In this document: positions 23,532 through 37,600 of the stretch, one piece after another
Layout: every line of letters starts with the position of its first letter
How positions within the stretch are numbered: the first letter of the stretch is position 1
Assembly (NCBI GenBank): GCA_013400155.1
Contig: VXBM01000014.1
Coordinates: 2,739,977 to 2,803,976, forward strand
Length of the DNA stretch: 64,000 nt
Origin: Helopsaltes ochotensis
Taxonomy: Eukaryota; Chordata; Aves; Passeriformes; Locustellidae
Direction of reading: 5' to 3'
Translations under genes and position numbers: made by a program
Notes under the pieces: generated by a model
The model's input: the letters and a program-made list of their open reading frames with translations, nothing else
Database searches by the model: none
What the model was told of the DNA's origin: nothing

Positions 23532-26500
23532 GACAGATTTCTGTTTGATATCCTCTTCACAACATACTTTGACAGTAATACCAATACTGAAAGGAGTTTT
23601 CTCAATCTAACAAATGTAAAGCGCACTAGAGAAGTCGTATTTTCTGAAGTGCAACAAACTTTATTTTGAAATGTTTTATTTAAAGAAACATTAGAGCAGA
23701 AAACAGTTTGAATCTGAAGCTTTGTATGTGAATATTTAAAAGCTTGTGGTGTTTTGTCTTGAAAAGGAATTTGATAAGTTTCCATTTCCTGCTAACCATG
23801 AGTTGGGAGTTTTAAGGTGTTGAGGTATTTTCGTATTGCATATCAAACACAAAGAGAAATTCTTCACACTCCACTACCTATGATTCAGTTTGAAATTCCA
23901 ACATTTATGTTACCTGGAGATTCACACCTTTACCCATGAATCCCTGGGGCCTATTGTGGATACAATAACAGTGGAATTATCTAATTGCTGTCTATTTAGA
24001 TCAAGCAGATAATAGACTGTCTGATGTCATTCCCTAAGAGATTCACATAAAACCAATACTCAAGAAAAGGTATTTTCTAGCAATGATCAACAAAACCCAA
24101 AAAGCTGGCTTTCCCGTTTTGTTTTATTTTTTTCCTTAAAAATAGCACAACACATCTCTTCAAACCAATAGGACCCCATGTAAAAGTGTAGATACGTATT
24201 GATTTTATTGGGTAAATAATTTTTCAAGGACATTAAAGATGACCTTCTAAACAGACACATAAGCATATGAAGTTCCCAGAAGAGAGGGGAAAAAAAAGCT
24301 CGGCAACCCTTACTCAACTGTTGTTGTAACCCTTTCACAAGTACAGTGTCCAGGTCTCGAAAGCAGCAGAAACAGAAAGGAAATCAATTGGAAGAGGAGC
24401 ACTGTTTCATTCCCTGATCACAGTGAATGCAAAAAAGCAAGAAGCAGAAAGCAACACCATGATATACACTTTATTACATAGGAAGCTAAAGCTGGGATAT
24501 TAATGAATTTGAAATTAGAGACTACCTAAACTAAAAGATACAGATATAGCATTAATATTCTGTTGAGTCATTTTGGTTTAAGAAATTGGAAGCAAGATTT
24601 GCAAGAAGACTTTAATATCTTTTATTTGATCAGCTAATATAGAAAGAAAAATCAGCTTCTGGGCTCAGAGAATCTTATGCAGGTCATGGCAAGGGGAAAC
24701 CTGAAGGGGAAATTAAGCACTGTTAAAATAATGAAGCAAAGCAGCACTCTGATCTGATATCACCATCCATTGTGTGAACACTGCCTGCTCAATGGCAGTG
24801 AACTAAATATTGCTCCACATGGGGCAAGGGAAAAAAGCCAGTGCACCACCAGGCCTAAATTACACGGACCACTAAGCAGTTAAATTCCAGCAATCAGAAA
24901 CTACTTGTTCTTTTATGATGCCATGGAATACATCTGTATTTGATTTCAGTTCACCTTTTCAACATTTTCAGAGTTATATGTTACTGTTCTAGTTTAGCAT
25001 TCAGAATATTGTGGTGCTAAGCAGCACCTAGAAGTAGAAGGAAAAATAGATGTATTTTTGAAAGCATCACACATTCAAATAAATGTGATGAAAAGGCAGA
25101 AAACCCTTCACTTAGCAGAAGAGTTAATGCAGACACATTCAAATTTAGATTCTATTATTTTTTAGCAAAGAGAACAGTTGATGTTGAACAAGAGGACAAA
25201 AGTACACACTGTGGGATTTACTACAGTCCCCCAAGCCAATGGTCCCTCTGTGTAGCAAGAAGCCTTGACTACCATTTACAAAAATGAAATACCCTGATTT
25301 ACAGGCAAAGATCATAGTTCATATATTACAAAGGTTCTGCTCTGAAGGATACTCTTTAAAGGGAAGTAAAAGACTTAGGATTTTATACTGACTAGTCCCT
25401 TAATGAGTTAATAATTTGCTGGAATTGGAAATGTATTCAACTAAGTCAGAATTCCCCCTCTTCCTTCACTTACAAATCACTTTATGCTTCATTTCCATCT
25501 TTTTCACATTATAACACAAAAATTTAATGCTAATTTCTAGCTCAGTGGAGGGAATGCAGAGTTAATGCTCAGTTAGGAACGTTGCAGGGTTATTACTTTT
25601 TGTACACAATCTAAGACCTTAGCAATGCTATATACATATTTCTAAATGGCATTACTAATAAAATGATACCATTAATATGATAACTTTTCTTGAATGTAGA
25701 TCTTTTAGCACAAATTCCCGAAAGATATATTAACCCTTGTAACAAATAAAAAAATTTTATTGGCTGCACGAGACAGTTGCAACATTAAAATACCTGCTTA
25801 GATTATTGTTATTCCCTTCAAAACTCTGCATAATGATCTGCAAAAGACACAGAAGGCAGCCAAACTTTTTGATATTATGTTTACACAGCTATTAGTATCT
25901 CCACAGAGACATTAAGAACATATCATGCAATATAAAATGGAAGAAAAATAGTCAAATGAACACTAAATTCATATAAAACTTTTCTCAGTAAATGAACAAC
26001 TTTTCCCATCTTGCAATTTCATATATTGTGCACAAAGAACAACCTAAAAACCTGCCATTTATTATAATGCCTGCATAGAAAGCAACAGGACAATGAGAAG
26101 CTTATAAAGCTACATTAAAAATGAACACAGTTAAGTTCTCATGACCATTTGCTTTCCTCCTAAACACAGTTGAGTGCACCTCATTATTATTCCATCGTCC
26201 ATTCTGAACTACCTGATAGAATTTATACTCTCTAAACATGTTTATCTCCATCTGTAAACATAAAAAAAGAAAGCTTATTATTTACCAGGTATGGATTGAA
26301 TTTTCCACTGCTCTAATTTCTTTTTAAGCCACACTGAAACAGAACAAGTAACAAGTGTATTCTGTAAAATTCTTGAATTAATTAAATTTAGGCACATTTT
26401 GGTCTGGGTTAAATGGTAATAAAAGGTACTGTGCTCAGAAAAGGTCTCATAAGCAAGCACTGTTCACAGTCTGCAGAGTGCAGCACAGCCTCAGGACTGC

Positions 26501-27614
26501 GGACTATATGTTATTTCACTAACATAAGATCCAATTTTTATTTATTTTTCCATTTAAATTTTTCTTTGAGAATATTTATCTCAGCAAGGCAGACACTGCC
26601 AATCTGCTTACACTTCTGTGTCTTCACTTAAGGCAGTATTAGTGAGTATGGGAGGAACAGGTATAAAAGTGGCCCCACGCTGACACCTAATAAGTGTCAG
26701 GACATTACTGAGACAAAAATTCTATTTGAAAAACTGGGGAGTTACTTAGTATGCAGAACTCTGAAAATATTTTAAAGATTTCAGTAGTCTCTTATGCTGA
26801 TGGGGCACTATGGTGGCAGCTAGAGTGCTGCAGAAAGGAATTTGGAAAATTCCCTTCTCCAAAGATCTCTGAAAGAATTCCCATGTGCTCTAAATACTCC
26901 ACTGTAGAAAGCAAATTTTTCCTGTGAATTTATTGTCTAGTGCATCAAAAGTTGAATAGCTATAAATATTTATTTAAATTACTTCAACTAGTCATTTCAC
27001 AGATGCCTTTTCCATGCTTTATGGCCAGCACCTGGTATACATCCCAACCGAGGAACACTTTGGTCTTCTACTTGTCCCAGTTCATGCATCTATATATCAG
27101 CTTGAGCAGCTGCTATGAGAACAGCTGTAAATAAAGCCTAGTGAGCACCCTACGTGGCCCTACTTGGTAACTTCTTAACTTCCTAGTATAAACATGGACA
27201 AGGAGACAAATATTTTCCAGAGCTTTCCCTGATTTTACCTGAAGACTTACTTTTAAACTAGCAGTTTCTATGACAGGTGAAAATGACCTTAGATTTGATT
27301 TTTGGGCTATGCCTACCAAAATATCCCAGCAGGATAATGCTGGAAAATCTGTACAGTGCATTATTGTGTGGCACAGCTACATGTCCAACTGGACTTTTAC
27401 TTTAGGGGTAGTTTGCCAGACATGTAGTTAGGTATGTTACAAATGGCACAGTTTATAGATTCTTCCCAATCCCTAGTGGGAGATTTGTGCCGTGTCAGAA
27501 AACACTCTTAGAATACATCAATCCCTGTGCCCAGTACATATAGGCATAGCTTGTCACCTCATTTATTCCCACCCCTCATGAAATCATGCCTAATATTAAA
27601 AGGGAGAACACTCA
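23532..27614. other. Intron 2 DNA, no repeat recognised
   Basis: AT-rich. A perfect 7-bp inverted repeat with a 7-base loop (ctgacac...gtgtcag) lies at 26680-26700. Nothing else stands out. Confidence 0.5.
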
Positions 27615-28154
27615 TATTGTGGATTGACCTGGCACTCAGCTAAACATGCCACAGCCACCCTCCCAATTCCCTGCACCCACCTTACCCTTCAGTGGGATGG
27701 GGGAGGGAATTGGGAAAAAAGTAAAACTGGTGAGTTGAGATAGTTTATTAGGACAGAAAAGAAAGGGGAGAAACCCCAATAATAATAAATCAAGGGATAC
27801 ACAATTGCTCACCCCCCAGCCATGGATGCAGCTCAGTTCCTGAGGGGCAGCCCTTGGCCAGGTTTCCCCCTTGTTCACATACCAATGCATAAGAGGCCAT
27901 ATAGTGTGGGATACCCCTTAGCTCAGCTGGGGTTTTTGGGGCTGTGTCTCCTCACAACAACTTCAGCCCCCACAGCCTGCTCACTGCTGGGGTGGGGTGA
28001 GGCGCTGGAAAGCCCTGGACTCTGTGTAAACACGGCTTAGCAAGAACTAAAATGTCAGCATGTTAACAATGTTGTTCTCATCCTAAATTCAAAACACAGC
28101 ACTGTACCAGCTACTGGGAAGAAACTTAACTCTATCCCAGCCAAGATCATAATT
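27615..28154 (-). mobile_element. Solo LTR of an endogenous retrovirus
   Basis: Read on the minus strand, it opens with gctgggatagagttaagttt and cccagtagctggtacagtgc, has a TATA-like actatatgg near 27900 and an AATAAA at 27744-27749. It ends in tgccaggtcaatccaca. This matches a widespread passerine ERV LTR that I recognise, although I cannot give its exact library name. No gag, pol or env sequence flanks it, so it is a solo LTR left by recombination. The flanks CATAT and CATAA could be a decayed target duplication. It is in sense with PRKN, about 8.1 kb upstream of exon 3. Confidence 0.85.
27744..27749 (-). terminator. Polyadenylation signal AATAAA in the solo LTR
   Basis: The minus strand reads cctAATAAActatctc, placed as the poly(A) signal of the R region in this LTR family. 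Because the LTR lies in sense with PRKN, the signal faces the PRKN transcript. Use by the gene is not shown. Confidence 0.6.
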
Positions 28155-31100
28155 ACACTAATACAAACAAGGTGAATGCCATGAAGATATAATAGAAATA
28201 ATTAAAATTTGATGTTCAAATGAAAATATCTTCTTCATACCTCTAAGTAATCTGCGTGATTTTTCAAAAAATGTCTACCATAAACAGAAAACATGACAAC
28301 AAATGAATCCAGAGTGATTCTGCTAAATAAACAAGATATATATTAAACATAGCATTATAAAAGGGAAGTAAGAACATCTTGTTGAGTCACAGATGAAAGA
28401 TGTTTTTGAACATCAAACAAGAGAATTATGACCCATTAAAAAGATTAAAAAACCTGCTTTAAGAGTGTATTTTTACCCATCCTTGAGAAAAAATGTTCAG
28501 TTTTCCCCCTGAGGCAATTCAATTCTGATATAGAAATCTTCAATGATATAGCATCAAGCTCTGATAGAGAGGTTCAGTATTCAGATTTAGTTAGAAAAAC
28601 ACAGATTTCTAAGACAAACAGGCTCCTGAAAATTATTTTGAAGATTTTTGTATATTGGCATTCTCCTGCATACATTCAGTTTACAACATCATATGCTTTT
28701 CATAGGCACGTCACAGATAAGTCCAAATCCTTTGCTAGAATGTCTGGAATATTAAGACCTTTCCATGTGGATGAGAAATTGTGTAATTTCCATTCAGATC
28801 AAGATACAGATTTTGAAAACACATGCAGGAAGAATGTCTATGAGCATTCATGGAGAAGGAAAAAGTCCTGTAAAATTCCCAAGTGCCAAGGTTTCAAAAA
28901 TTTTAAGTTTAATTGAGATGGAGATTTCTCCAAGTCTGTCAGGCTTGTCTGAGGAAACAAGAAAGCAAGCAACCTAATTTGCACTACCAAGTACTGCAGA
29001 CCAAAAGAAATAGCTCTCCACAGCAAAAAGGTTTGTGTCAAGGACCTGACGTACACAATGTAAAGTTTGGGGATGCTTGGGGATGTTTTGAGTTTAGTCC
29101 ACCTCTAATCCTGGCTCTCTTTTGCCACTTTAATAGGTAAACTTCTGAAATTCATCTCCCTGTTTAGTTTCAATCAAAAGGCATCTACTTTATTTGCTCT
29201 GGGGATAATCCATGATGCTAGCCAAGCATGGTAAATGGGGATGATCAGGAAATCTATTCAAAAGCTGACTCCTATTCCAAACTAAGACTAGTCCAGACAC
29301 ATATTCATTTTCTGATTCTGAGCTCTCATCAGAGGCATCAGCAGACACATTTCAGATTATCTGATGGGAGTGTACTACTGCTGATTAAAGGTAACTGCTT
29401 TATTAAAACAGCCACAACTGCTGTCTAGTTGCATACTTTTGTGCAGTGATCTGCTGGAAGTTACATTTACCTACATTTACAGAGAGTAAAGAAAATATAT
29501 AAAGTACCATGAAATGGCTACGTGAAGATCAGCAATTGTATGCTGTCCTCTCTTCAAAACTAAACCACTTCTGTTTAAAAGATTAATTGACCATTTTTCC
29601 TACAGTGTGGAGATTCAACAGGTTTTACTACTGTTAACTTTCTACTGGTGTATCAGGTAAAACCATCACAGTGTTTACCCCAGAGAATCAGACCTGGTTT
29701 TTGCTTGGCTAGCTCCACTAAAAATCAAATTTAAAAAATCTATTATTTTAAAAACAAATGTCTTGTTAACAGTTAGAAAGCATATAAACTGCTGTGAACT
29801 TTCCTTAGTTATAGGAATTAAGCTTTGGAAGCCTGGACTTGTGAATCATCTCTGTCTCAGAGATGAAAAAGCTGTACAGTACAGACACATTTTAAAGCCA
29901 GAAAACAGGTTATTTAGCCTTACAATAACGGGAAGAAAAAAGTCCAAGACGAAGCCAATGAATGTCACACTTCAATATGAGAAAGCAGAGAGACTACCAG
30001 CACAGCTTCTAGCTCTTTATGATAGGGTTTGTCATGTCACACAGCAAGCACCATCCCTTGTAGCACACTATTTATCAGACTGGATGCATACTCCAATGGG
30101 AAAGATGCACCCCTTACCCTCAGAGCACCTCTTAGCATTAATTTGGTTTCATGGTGTGAGGACATTTTCTGACTTCAGCCAGGGACCAGCTTTAACAGTC
30201 CTGGAATTCTCACTTCACTGAAGTAAAAAGTGGCACTCCTCATATTCCTGCAAGGATCAATGTTCAATTTGTAGTACGGATGCCACAAATTCATCTTCCT
30301 CATTTTCCTAAAACACTTTGATCTTGATCTCAACTTAGGTCCCTCTCAAAAAGGGACTAAGAACATTCATGCTAATGACAAAACATAATTACATTTCTTT
30401 CTTTTTTTTTTTAATTTTCTTTTGTTTTCATTGCATTGAGTGAGAAAAGCTCTGAAATTAATTCAATGACAGCATGTGTATCTTTAGAACTACACATTTA
30501 AGAATGATCTGGAGCTTATATTTGCGTGCTTTTATCAGTGTCCACCTGAATGATGCTAAACTTGGCTGGCTGCAATTAACAGGATAGAAAGCTGAAACCC
30601 TTAAAAGTATAGGATAAGTTATCCTTTCTTCAAATAATCTGCCACTGGATTGAAAGCAAAAAGATGCAGAGGAAGCAGTTATGGGCTGGTTTGGGTGGAT
30701 ATGGAGGGCCACAGATCTGGGAGTTTCACTGTTTTTCTACCAAGTGAAGGAATTTTCCTTATTCAAGGCCGGTATATTTCTGTAAGTTAAACACAAAGGA
30801 GAGCAGCTAGAAATGTGCAAATTTAAATACACTGTTTCTTTTTCTATCTCTAAAATATTTAGAAATATGTATTTTTTTACTTTAAGTAGGGAACTCAAAT
30901 TTATTTTAGTTGGGTTCTAGTCACAGTTTTCAGAGCATCCAGGGCTTTCATGCCTTTAGGCAAATATCAACCAGCAAGAATTCTTTTATTTTTTTCTTTT
31001 ACTTCTTTCACTTGTCCTGTGACTGAGAAAGGGAAGGAGAAACAAACTGGGCCAAAGTTTGCAATGTTATCTGCAAACAATTAGGATCCATGCTCAGGCT

Positions 31101-32978
31101 TTAGATGCTGGTTGTTACAAGCCACTGCCAGTTCAATATTGTTTTCTAGATATGTAGGGATGGGGCTTTCACACAAAACAAGCAGGGTGAGAGATTCCTC
31201 TGCTGGGCTCAAACTTCACCTCTTCAGATTGTAGCACAATTTTAGCTGCCTCTAGAGATGCAGCACCCAAGCTGTGTATTCAAGTTCCAGCAAGCTGCAC
31301 ACTCTCACCCATGAATGCAAGCTGCCTCAGGGCACTCATTGCTATTTATTACCTTTTAAGATACAGCCACAGGGCACTCCTAAAAATTGTGGAGTTTTAC
31401 ACCATAAAGCTTCAGGTACAAAACCAAAAGTCTTGAAAAATCATATAGGTTCTACTGCAGGAGTTTAGTGTTCTTAAAAATGAGGGTACTGCACACTTGG
31501 TAAGTATGCGCTGTCATTTTCTGACAGCAATGAAAAATGACAACATCCCACTTAACCAGGGCACAAAAAGAAACAAACTAAGAAGAAGTTAACAAAAGGT
31601 ATATTTTCCAAATCACATACTTAATCCTTAAAGAACTGTCATTTGGTGTTTGTATTAACGATAATATATTAGTATTTCAGGAGCTGTGGAGCCACAGAGA
31701 CATTGTGGGATGAGCAGTCCTCTGCCCGCCTCTGGCATCCCGGACGTGTGCAGAACAAAAATGCACAGAAAGCAGACTCAGCTTGGCTTAGGACAAACAC
31801 CTATGCACCACTTATGCAGGCAGTATTGATACCCCCACAAGGACAAAATGATGCAATTCACTACTAAAAGCTGTCTTGTCATTATAAAAGAAAAAGCTAA
31901 TTTTACTCGGTGCTCCACAAGCTGCACAAATCAGTGAGTGATAAAGATGAAAACATGGTTATACATATTTAAGTTACACTTGAAGGTTTCTCTAAATGAA
32001 CATATGCAAATGCTTGAAGCCCAGGGGCAGCTTTTTCTTTTACTCAGGACATTTATTTATTTTTCCAAGCTAATATTTAATCTAGTATTCAGTAAAACAT
32101 CATTAATTACTTTCATAAATTCCTAACATCCTTTGAGATGTCTTTTCCCTCTGAGCTGCAAAACAGAATCTTCAAATGCCTTCCTCAATGAAGTGCAACA
32201 ATTTTCACGCTACAGTCCTTTTAATTTTAAGAAAAGATAATTTTTAGTTTTCATCTTATTGCTTAATGGTGATCTTTGAATTTTAAAGAACACTAAAATA
32301 TTATATTTTGATAGGAAGAATTTTGGGGCAGCAAGGAATAGGGGGATTACAATACAAAGCTCAGTTAAATAACTGGTGTGGTCTAGAAGAGCAATTGGAT
32401 AACAAAGAAGAGTAATAGGTACAGTGAATGACTCAAAAGGGTCTCAATCTCACCCACCATCAGTTACTTCAAGGGAATTTATAAGAAACTGCAGAAGGCG
32501 GTACAGCAAAATCTTATATCTAAATTTAGTGTTAGCATCCACTAATTTCCTAGTCTTTCTAGATATTTTTATTAATTTTACATAGATATATGGTTTTAGA
32601 ACACAAATGGAAATATTTTAGGAAATCCAGTGCCTTAATCCCAATGGGGCTGTAAACACAGTAGCTGCAGCATTTGTGCTCAGACTACAGCACTCTAACT
32701 CCCACTACATCACACACATAAAACAGATGAATGAAAATTTCTATTATCTAGTCACTTTATAGCTGTTATTTTAGATATGCTTATCATGTCATTCACTGAT
32801 TTTCTCAATCACATCAATAGTTCAAGTATTTTCAAGTACTTCAAGTATTCTCTTTTAGAAAAGTTTTCTCTGATACTAGCAATTGTATATGACTCACAAT
32901 CCTTCCCACAGCTGCTCTTCTGATCTGACCTCAAGCATTTGATTATTGTAGCAGCGCTGCAACGTGCCAGGAGAAATA

Positions 32979-33006
32979 AGAAAAAAAACAAAAAACAAAA
33001 AACAAA
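32979..33006. repeat. Short (A)nC tract
   Basis: AAGAAAAAAAACAAAAAACA-type repeat, about 28 bp. Confidence 0.8.
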
Positions 33007-33278
33007 CTCTGCTAAGAAGTGTGGCAGCATCTGCACAGCTAGTGTCTAGACTGAACTATAATGCAACGTGGTGCAGTTTTAGTGGATGATGCTCCTCTGC
33101 TTCATGGTTTTTCTTCCCCTGCTCTTGCATTTTGTATTAATTTTCCTGGTTTTTTAAATTAGAGATAAAATCAAGTCCCACAAGAAACAAGAACTCTACA
33201 AAAATATTGCAGAATACCTGCATAAGTAAATTCTTTTATTGATTTAAACTGTTAAGGTCCATTTAATGGATTTAAGTA

Positions 33279-33308
33279 AAAACCAACAAACCAACCAAAC
33301 AAAAACTA
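33279..33308. repeat. Short AAACC tract
   Basis: Units AAACCAACAAACC and AACCAAACAAAAAC, about 30 bp. Confidence 0.75.
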
Positions 33309-34043
33309 AATAGGGCAGACTGCCCTGGCAGCAGTCAATGTAATTTAACACAAATCCATAGAAGAGGATTGATCTTACTGAGCTTATCTCTAATATGGTT
33401 TACAAATACTGACTCTTAGTGTGTTAACTTAGGCCCCCTTTGCTCTGGAAATATTTTTATACCTACTTTCATACCAGATGGGCACCCAAGTATTTTATAA
33501 AAGATGACAGAAAAAATACATTATATAAAGCTGAGAAGAGGAAAACTAATATCAAAACCAGAAAAAGTAATGAATTTGCTTGAACCAATCTCTTATTTCA
33601 TGACCTCATCATGCTGAAGCTGCCTATCTATTTCAGAACAAGTGATAAATATTAAAATGAATTTTTTTTTGCATGTCTTATCAAAAGCTTCCAATATCAA
33701 TTGTTTTCACAAATGTTTTCTCCTGCAAGCAGTGAATGCCTCTTCATCAATCTTTTATCAAAAGCAATCTTGTTCTGATTTCTGTCTTATCAGAGAAGGT
33801 TTTCTCTCTCTTCTTTGTTGTTTTTTGGGGTTTTTTTCTCTTCTTGGCAGAAGGTACATGAATATCATTTTACACATGACTGTGGCTGCATCTCCATCAA
33901 TCAGGAAATAAGAAGTAAGTGTGAAGGATACATCATGGCCCTGCTGAGCTCCAAACAGTAGAAATCCTTGTGCCTGATACTGACAAAGTAGGAAAGCAAG
34001 TGTGCACATCTACACGAATGTGCAAATGTTCCCTCTTACAGGG

Positions 34044-34101
34044 AATTCTTGCATTTCCAAATACTTCCAAATAATTCTTGCATTTCCAAATTGGACAGAG
34101 A
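34044..34101. repeat. 29-bp tandem duplication
   Basis: The 19-mer aattcttgcatttccaaat occurs at 34044-34062 and again at 34073-34091, a period of 29. It sits at the left edge of a GC-richer patch. Confidence 0.85.
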
Positions 34102-34690
34102 AATGGTCTGCAGCGGGGAGCTGAGCAGGGAGAGGCCACAACGTGCCACGTGCCAGTCACAGCCGAGCCCAGACGCCTTTGGACTGGGTGACAAAACACA
34201 CAGAGTGCCCAAACTGCAGTCAGGCAGGTGAGCTGGCAGCGCCCCAGCTGCAGCCTACTTATGAAATACCTGCAGGCACCAGGGTGAAGGAGAGGCACGG
34301 GGAGACGATGGCTGGAGGCGCGTGACTGAGGAGACAGATGCTGCTCACAGCGCTGTGGGGGCACAGCCGGAGGCATTCTTTGAAGGAATGTCTCCCTGCC
34401 AAAAGAGGTTATTTGTATTTGAACTTCAGCCTACAGGGGAAAGCTGTGCCAGGGTGGGGAGACCCCTGAGGGACCGCAGCCCATGGGCACAGTCCTCTGA
34501 AGGACTGAAATTCACAGGTGAACCTTGTCAGGCAGGGACATACAGAACAGAGACAGGCAAAGGAAAACCAGAAAGGAGTGTCAGACAGAAACCAGATTAT
34601 ACACTTTACTTCAATAATGTACATCACCTGTGCTGCCCATTACCTCACCAATGAGACTGTGAGGGACGGACCACAATCAGCAGTGAAACC
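34095..34690. other. GC-richer patch of unknown origin
   Basis: About 600 bp stands out from AT-rich surroundings, with scattered CpG (for example ggaggcgcgtgac and cagcgctgtggggg). Phrases such as ccgcagcccatgggcacagt recall the unit structure of the 51474 LTR, but I cannot align it with confidence. Overlapping short frames on both strands (up to 147 codons, minus strand 33933-34376) show no domain. It could be an old LTR or leader, or a small CpG-containing regulatory patch. Confidence 0.45.
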
Positions 34691-37600
34691 AAAGGGACTG
34701 CAGATTAGGAAGACAAGGTTTTTATTTACCTTTTCTTTTTTGACTCAATACCCAACTCAGTGTTTGGACGTTTTTTGTTAATTGACAATAAATTAAATCT
34801 AGCAAACATTCCAAGTCCATAATACTTAGCTCACAAGACTTTCTTGATCTCCTTGAGCCCAAAATGCAGTGAGAGCTATTCAGTCTGAAGGCTCATTTTA
34901 ACACCATCTAGGACTGAGCGGGAAGAAAACATTCTGAACAAATACCATGCTTTCAGCTTCTAAAGCTGGACAGCAACCAAGGTTTCTATATATCTGAACC
35001 AGAACCTCCATTTGTACAAATAAATGTTGCTCCAAAAGTCTCACAGCACACTGAGACAAATGCACAGTGACAGAGCTCCAGAACAGAGTGAGCGGCTGCA
35101 GCAACAAAAGGTTGAATATATCATGATTTCCATAGGAGAGACAAAGAGGCTGAAAAATTACCATTTTTGACTTCTCAGGGAAAAACAAAAACCCTACAAT
35201 AAGCATAAAGAAAACCACCTCAAGAGAAAAAGTTGAAAATGAAATTAAATTCATGGGCAAATAACTGGAGCTCCCCACAAAAAAGTGTTATGCATATGTT
35301 TGTGTCATAAGTATGCATCAGGTTGTTCCTGCCACTCAGAGGAAGAATCTGGTCTTGAATATCCCAGGCAGAGGTGAACTATGGAGACAAAGAGCTTCAT
35401 TTAGATAAATTCATAAATGAAATTTATAGCTGTAGGGGCAGACTACACCTAAGCTGCTCCAACCAGGTTCTCAGCTCCTGGGCTGCTAAAGAGAAAATTT
35501 CACAGCAGGAAAGTGTTAAGTTGAATCACAGGGAATCAAGCCCAGTGCCAGGATCATCACAGATCCCCACCTTGCCATGATGCCTTCTCACATGGGCAAT
35601 ATATGTGAGCACAGATGACGACAGGCAGGAGGACTCAACCATTAGGCACACAAACTCCTGGGTTTTAAAAACAGCTTTTGACTTGATCCTACTTGGCACA
35701 AAAGCGGCAGAGTTGTAGCGTGTTAGGAGAATGCTGGAGACAAGCTGCTGAATTGTCAGTGCTGACTTTGGGGGTAAATATTCTGGTGCAGGGAGGGGCT
35801 GTATAGTCATGAATGGCACACAGAAGGATGATGGAAGAATGATTATTCACCTTTAAATATTAAGGAAACATCTGATAAAAATGCCAGGTATAACATAAGA
35901 TAAAGGCTTTAATTTTTCACACAAAATTTTGATTTTTATTTCTATGTAGCTGCCTTCCCTCAAGGTGCAGGGAAGTTGAGGGAGATGTGTTTGAGGATTA
36001 GAAAGTCACCATCAGACAGGGAAGCAGATAATTTATCTCTTAAAGCCAGCACTATGTAAGGAGTCTTTCCCATTATGCTGTTTATATTTATGCCTAGTGT
36101 TTTGCTGTTTTTGTTTGTTTTTTTTTTTTTAACTGCTTTTCTATCCGGCATGATGCCTGTAGGATAGATTTGGCAGATTTGGTAAAGACTTTCCTTCCTA
36201 CATGACGTGTTAGTATCACAAAGGACAGAAAAATTCTCTTTTTAGAGAACACTTTAGTATGAAAAATGTAAACATTTAACATTTTCATCATGTTCTTGAT
36301 GAAAAGAGGTAAAATTTTGCTAACTGGAGGCTGGAGAAAATTCTTGCAACATGTGATGCTTTCTCATCTGGAAGCTACCGGTAGCTATCAGGTTAAGGCT
36401 CAAGCTAAAGTTTTCCACCATTTACTCCTAAGGCAAATATCTCAAAATGTCTTTCTTTTTGATTTTGTCCTCTAACATGGCCTCAGTAGCAGACTTTGCA
36501 ACTAATAATAAAGGTCTTGAAGATGTGAGCCATGAAAGTAAATATGCTAATCTTTTAAGAAACCAATAACTTTGTGTCATTATGAAGAGAAGATTAGTCA
36601 CTAAAACACTATTCCATTTTTCTGCTGACAGTAAGTAAAAGAAAACTTATTTCATATTATATTTCACTTCAAATCACATTAAGAATTTAGAAGATGCATA
36701 TTTATAATGGTCTTTAAATTACTGTGAGATCCAAAACTGCAATGCCTTGTTCTTAAGAAGATTTTAGTGTTTTAAACTAGAACTAGAAAGATAGTGCCTA
36801 ACTTTATACAAAACAGACAGAATGGTGATATTATCTTGAGGTTTGCATACGAAAATTGTCATGGTAAATATGATCTGCAATATTACAAGGCATGACGACA
36901 TCTAAGGAAGAAAATTTGCTAAATTCCTGTAATTTTTGAATGTTAATGTATGCAGAGGACAGTAATTGTACTCTGGTGAAGAACACTTCAGCAAATTTTT
37001 GTCATGTTTTGTTTCAGCTCAATTTTTTTCAAATAATCTTGAAGTACCAGCTTACAAATACGTATAAAGCCCTTAGCATATACACAAAAATGTGCTTCAT
37101 AAATACGTGGTATTGATATAATTTGCAATAATAATTACGGAATCTGTGGAGAAACTAAAAATGAAGGTTCCCATTACCTGCTGTGAAAACTTAATAAACA
37201 AATTCCTATTAGACATTAACTTACATTCGTTTCAAGGGGTTTTGTTTCGTTTTTTTTTTGTCACAGGGATGAGGTACAAAACACAGAGAAGCATTTAATG
37301 AAAATGTCTTGTAGGCTGATGGTTTTATTGTGGCAGTTCCTAAACATCAGTCATTACCTTGCTGTGGTTTACATTGTCCATAATATAATGCTACTTTTTT
37401 AGTATCTGTAATTTTTTTTTTTCTCAGCAGAATTCTGCATAAGGGTCAATGTTTGGGGAAAAACCTCAGCTGGTAGAATTCAGATCCTTGTAAGAATGAG
37501 ACTAGAGAAAAATGCACTGAATTCGAAATACTTCTGATGATAATGAACTTGGTGGTGATGGTACAAAAGCTCAGTAACTGGAACAGGGTATTGGACTATG

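Larger units (their letters stand above)
28155..34043. other. Intron 2 DNA, no repeat recognised
   Basis: AT-rich, with short A/C tracts at 32979 and 33279. The 152-codon plus-strand frame at 29763-30221 has no recognisable domain, no flanking splice or codon evidence, and a length chance could give in this much AT-rich DNA. Confidence 0.5.

Noticed and set aside
23144..23785. Longest open frame in the window, 213 codons, minus strand
   Set aside because: It is antisense to the CR1 at 23150-23531 and its tail; it has no domain of its own.
26680..26700. Hairpin ctgacac-N7-gtgtcag as a microRNA or terminator
   Set aside because: A 7-bp stem is too short for a microRNA precursor, and this is a eukaryotic intron, where such a terminator has no role.
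29763..30221. 152-codon plus-strand frame
   Set aside because: No recognisable domain, splice context or repeat match. A frame this long is plausible by chance in 64 kb searched in six frames.
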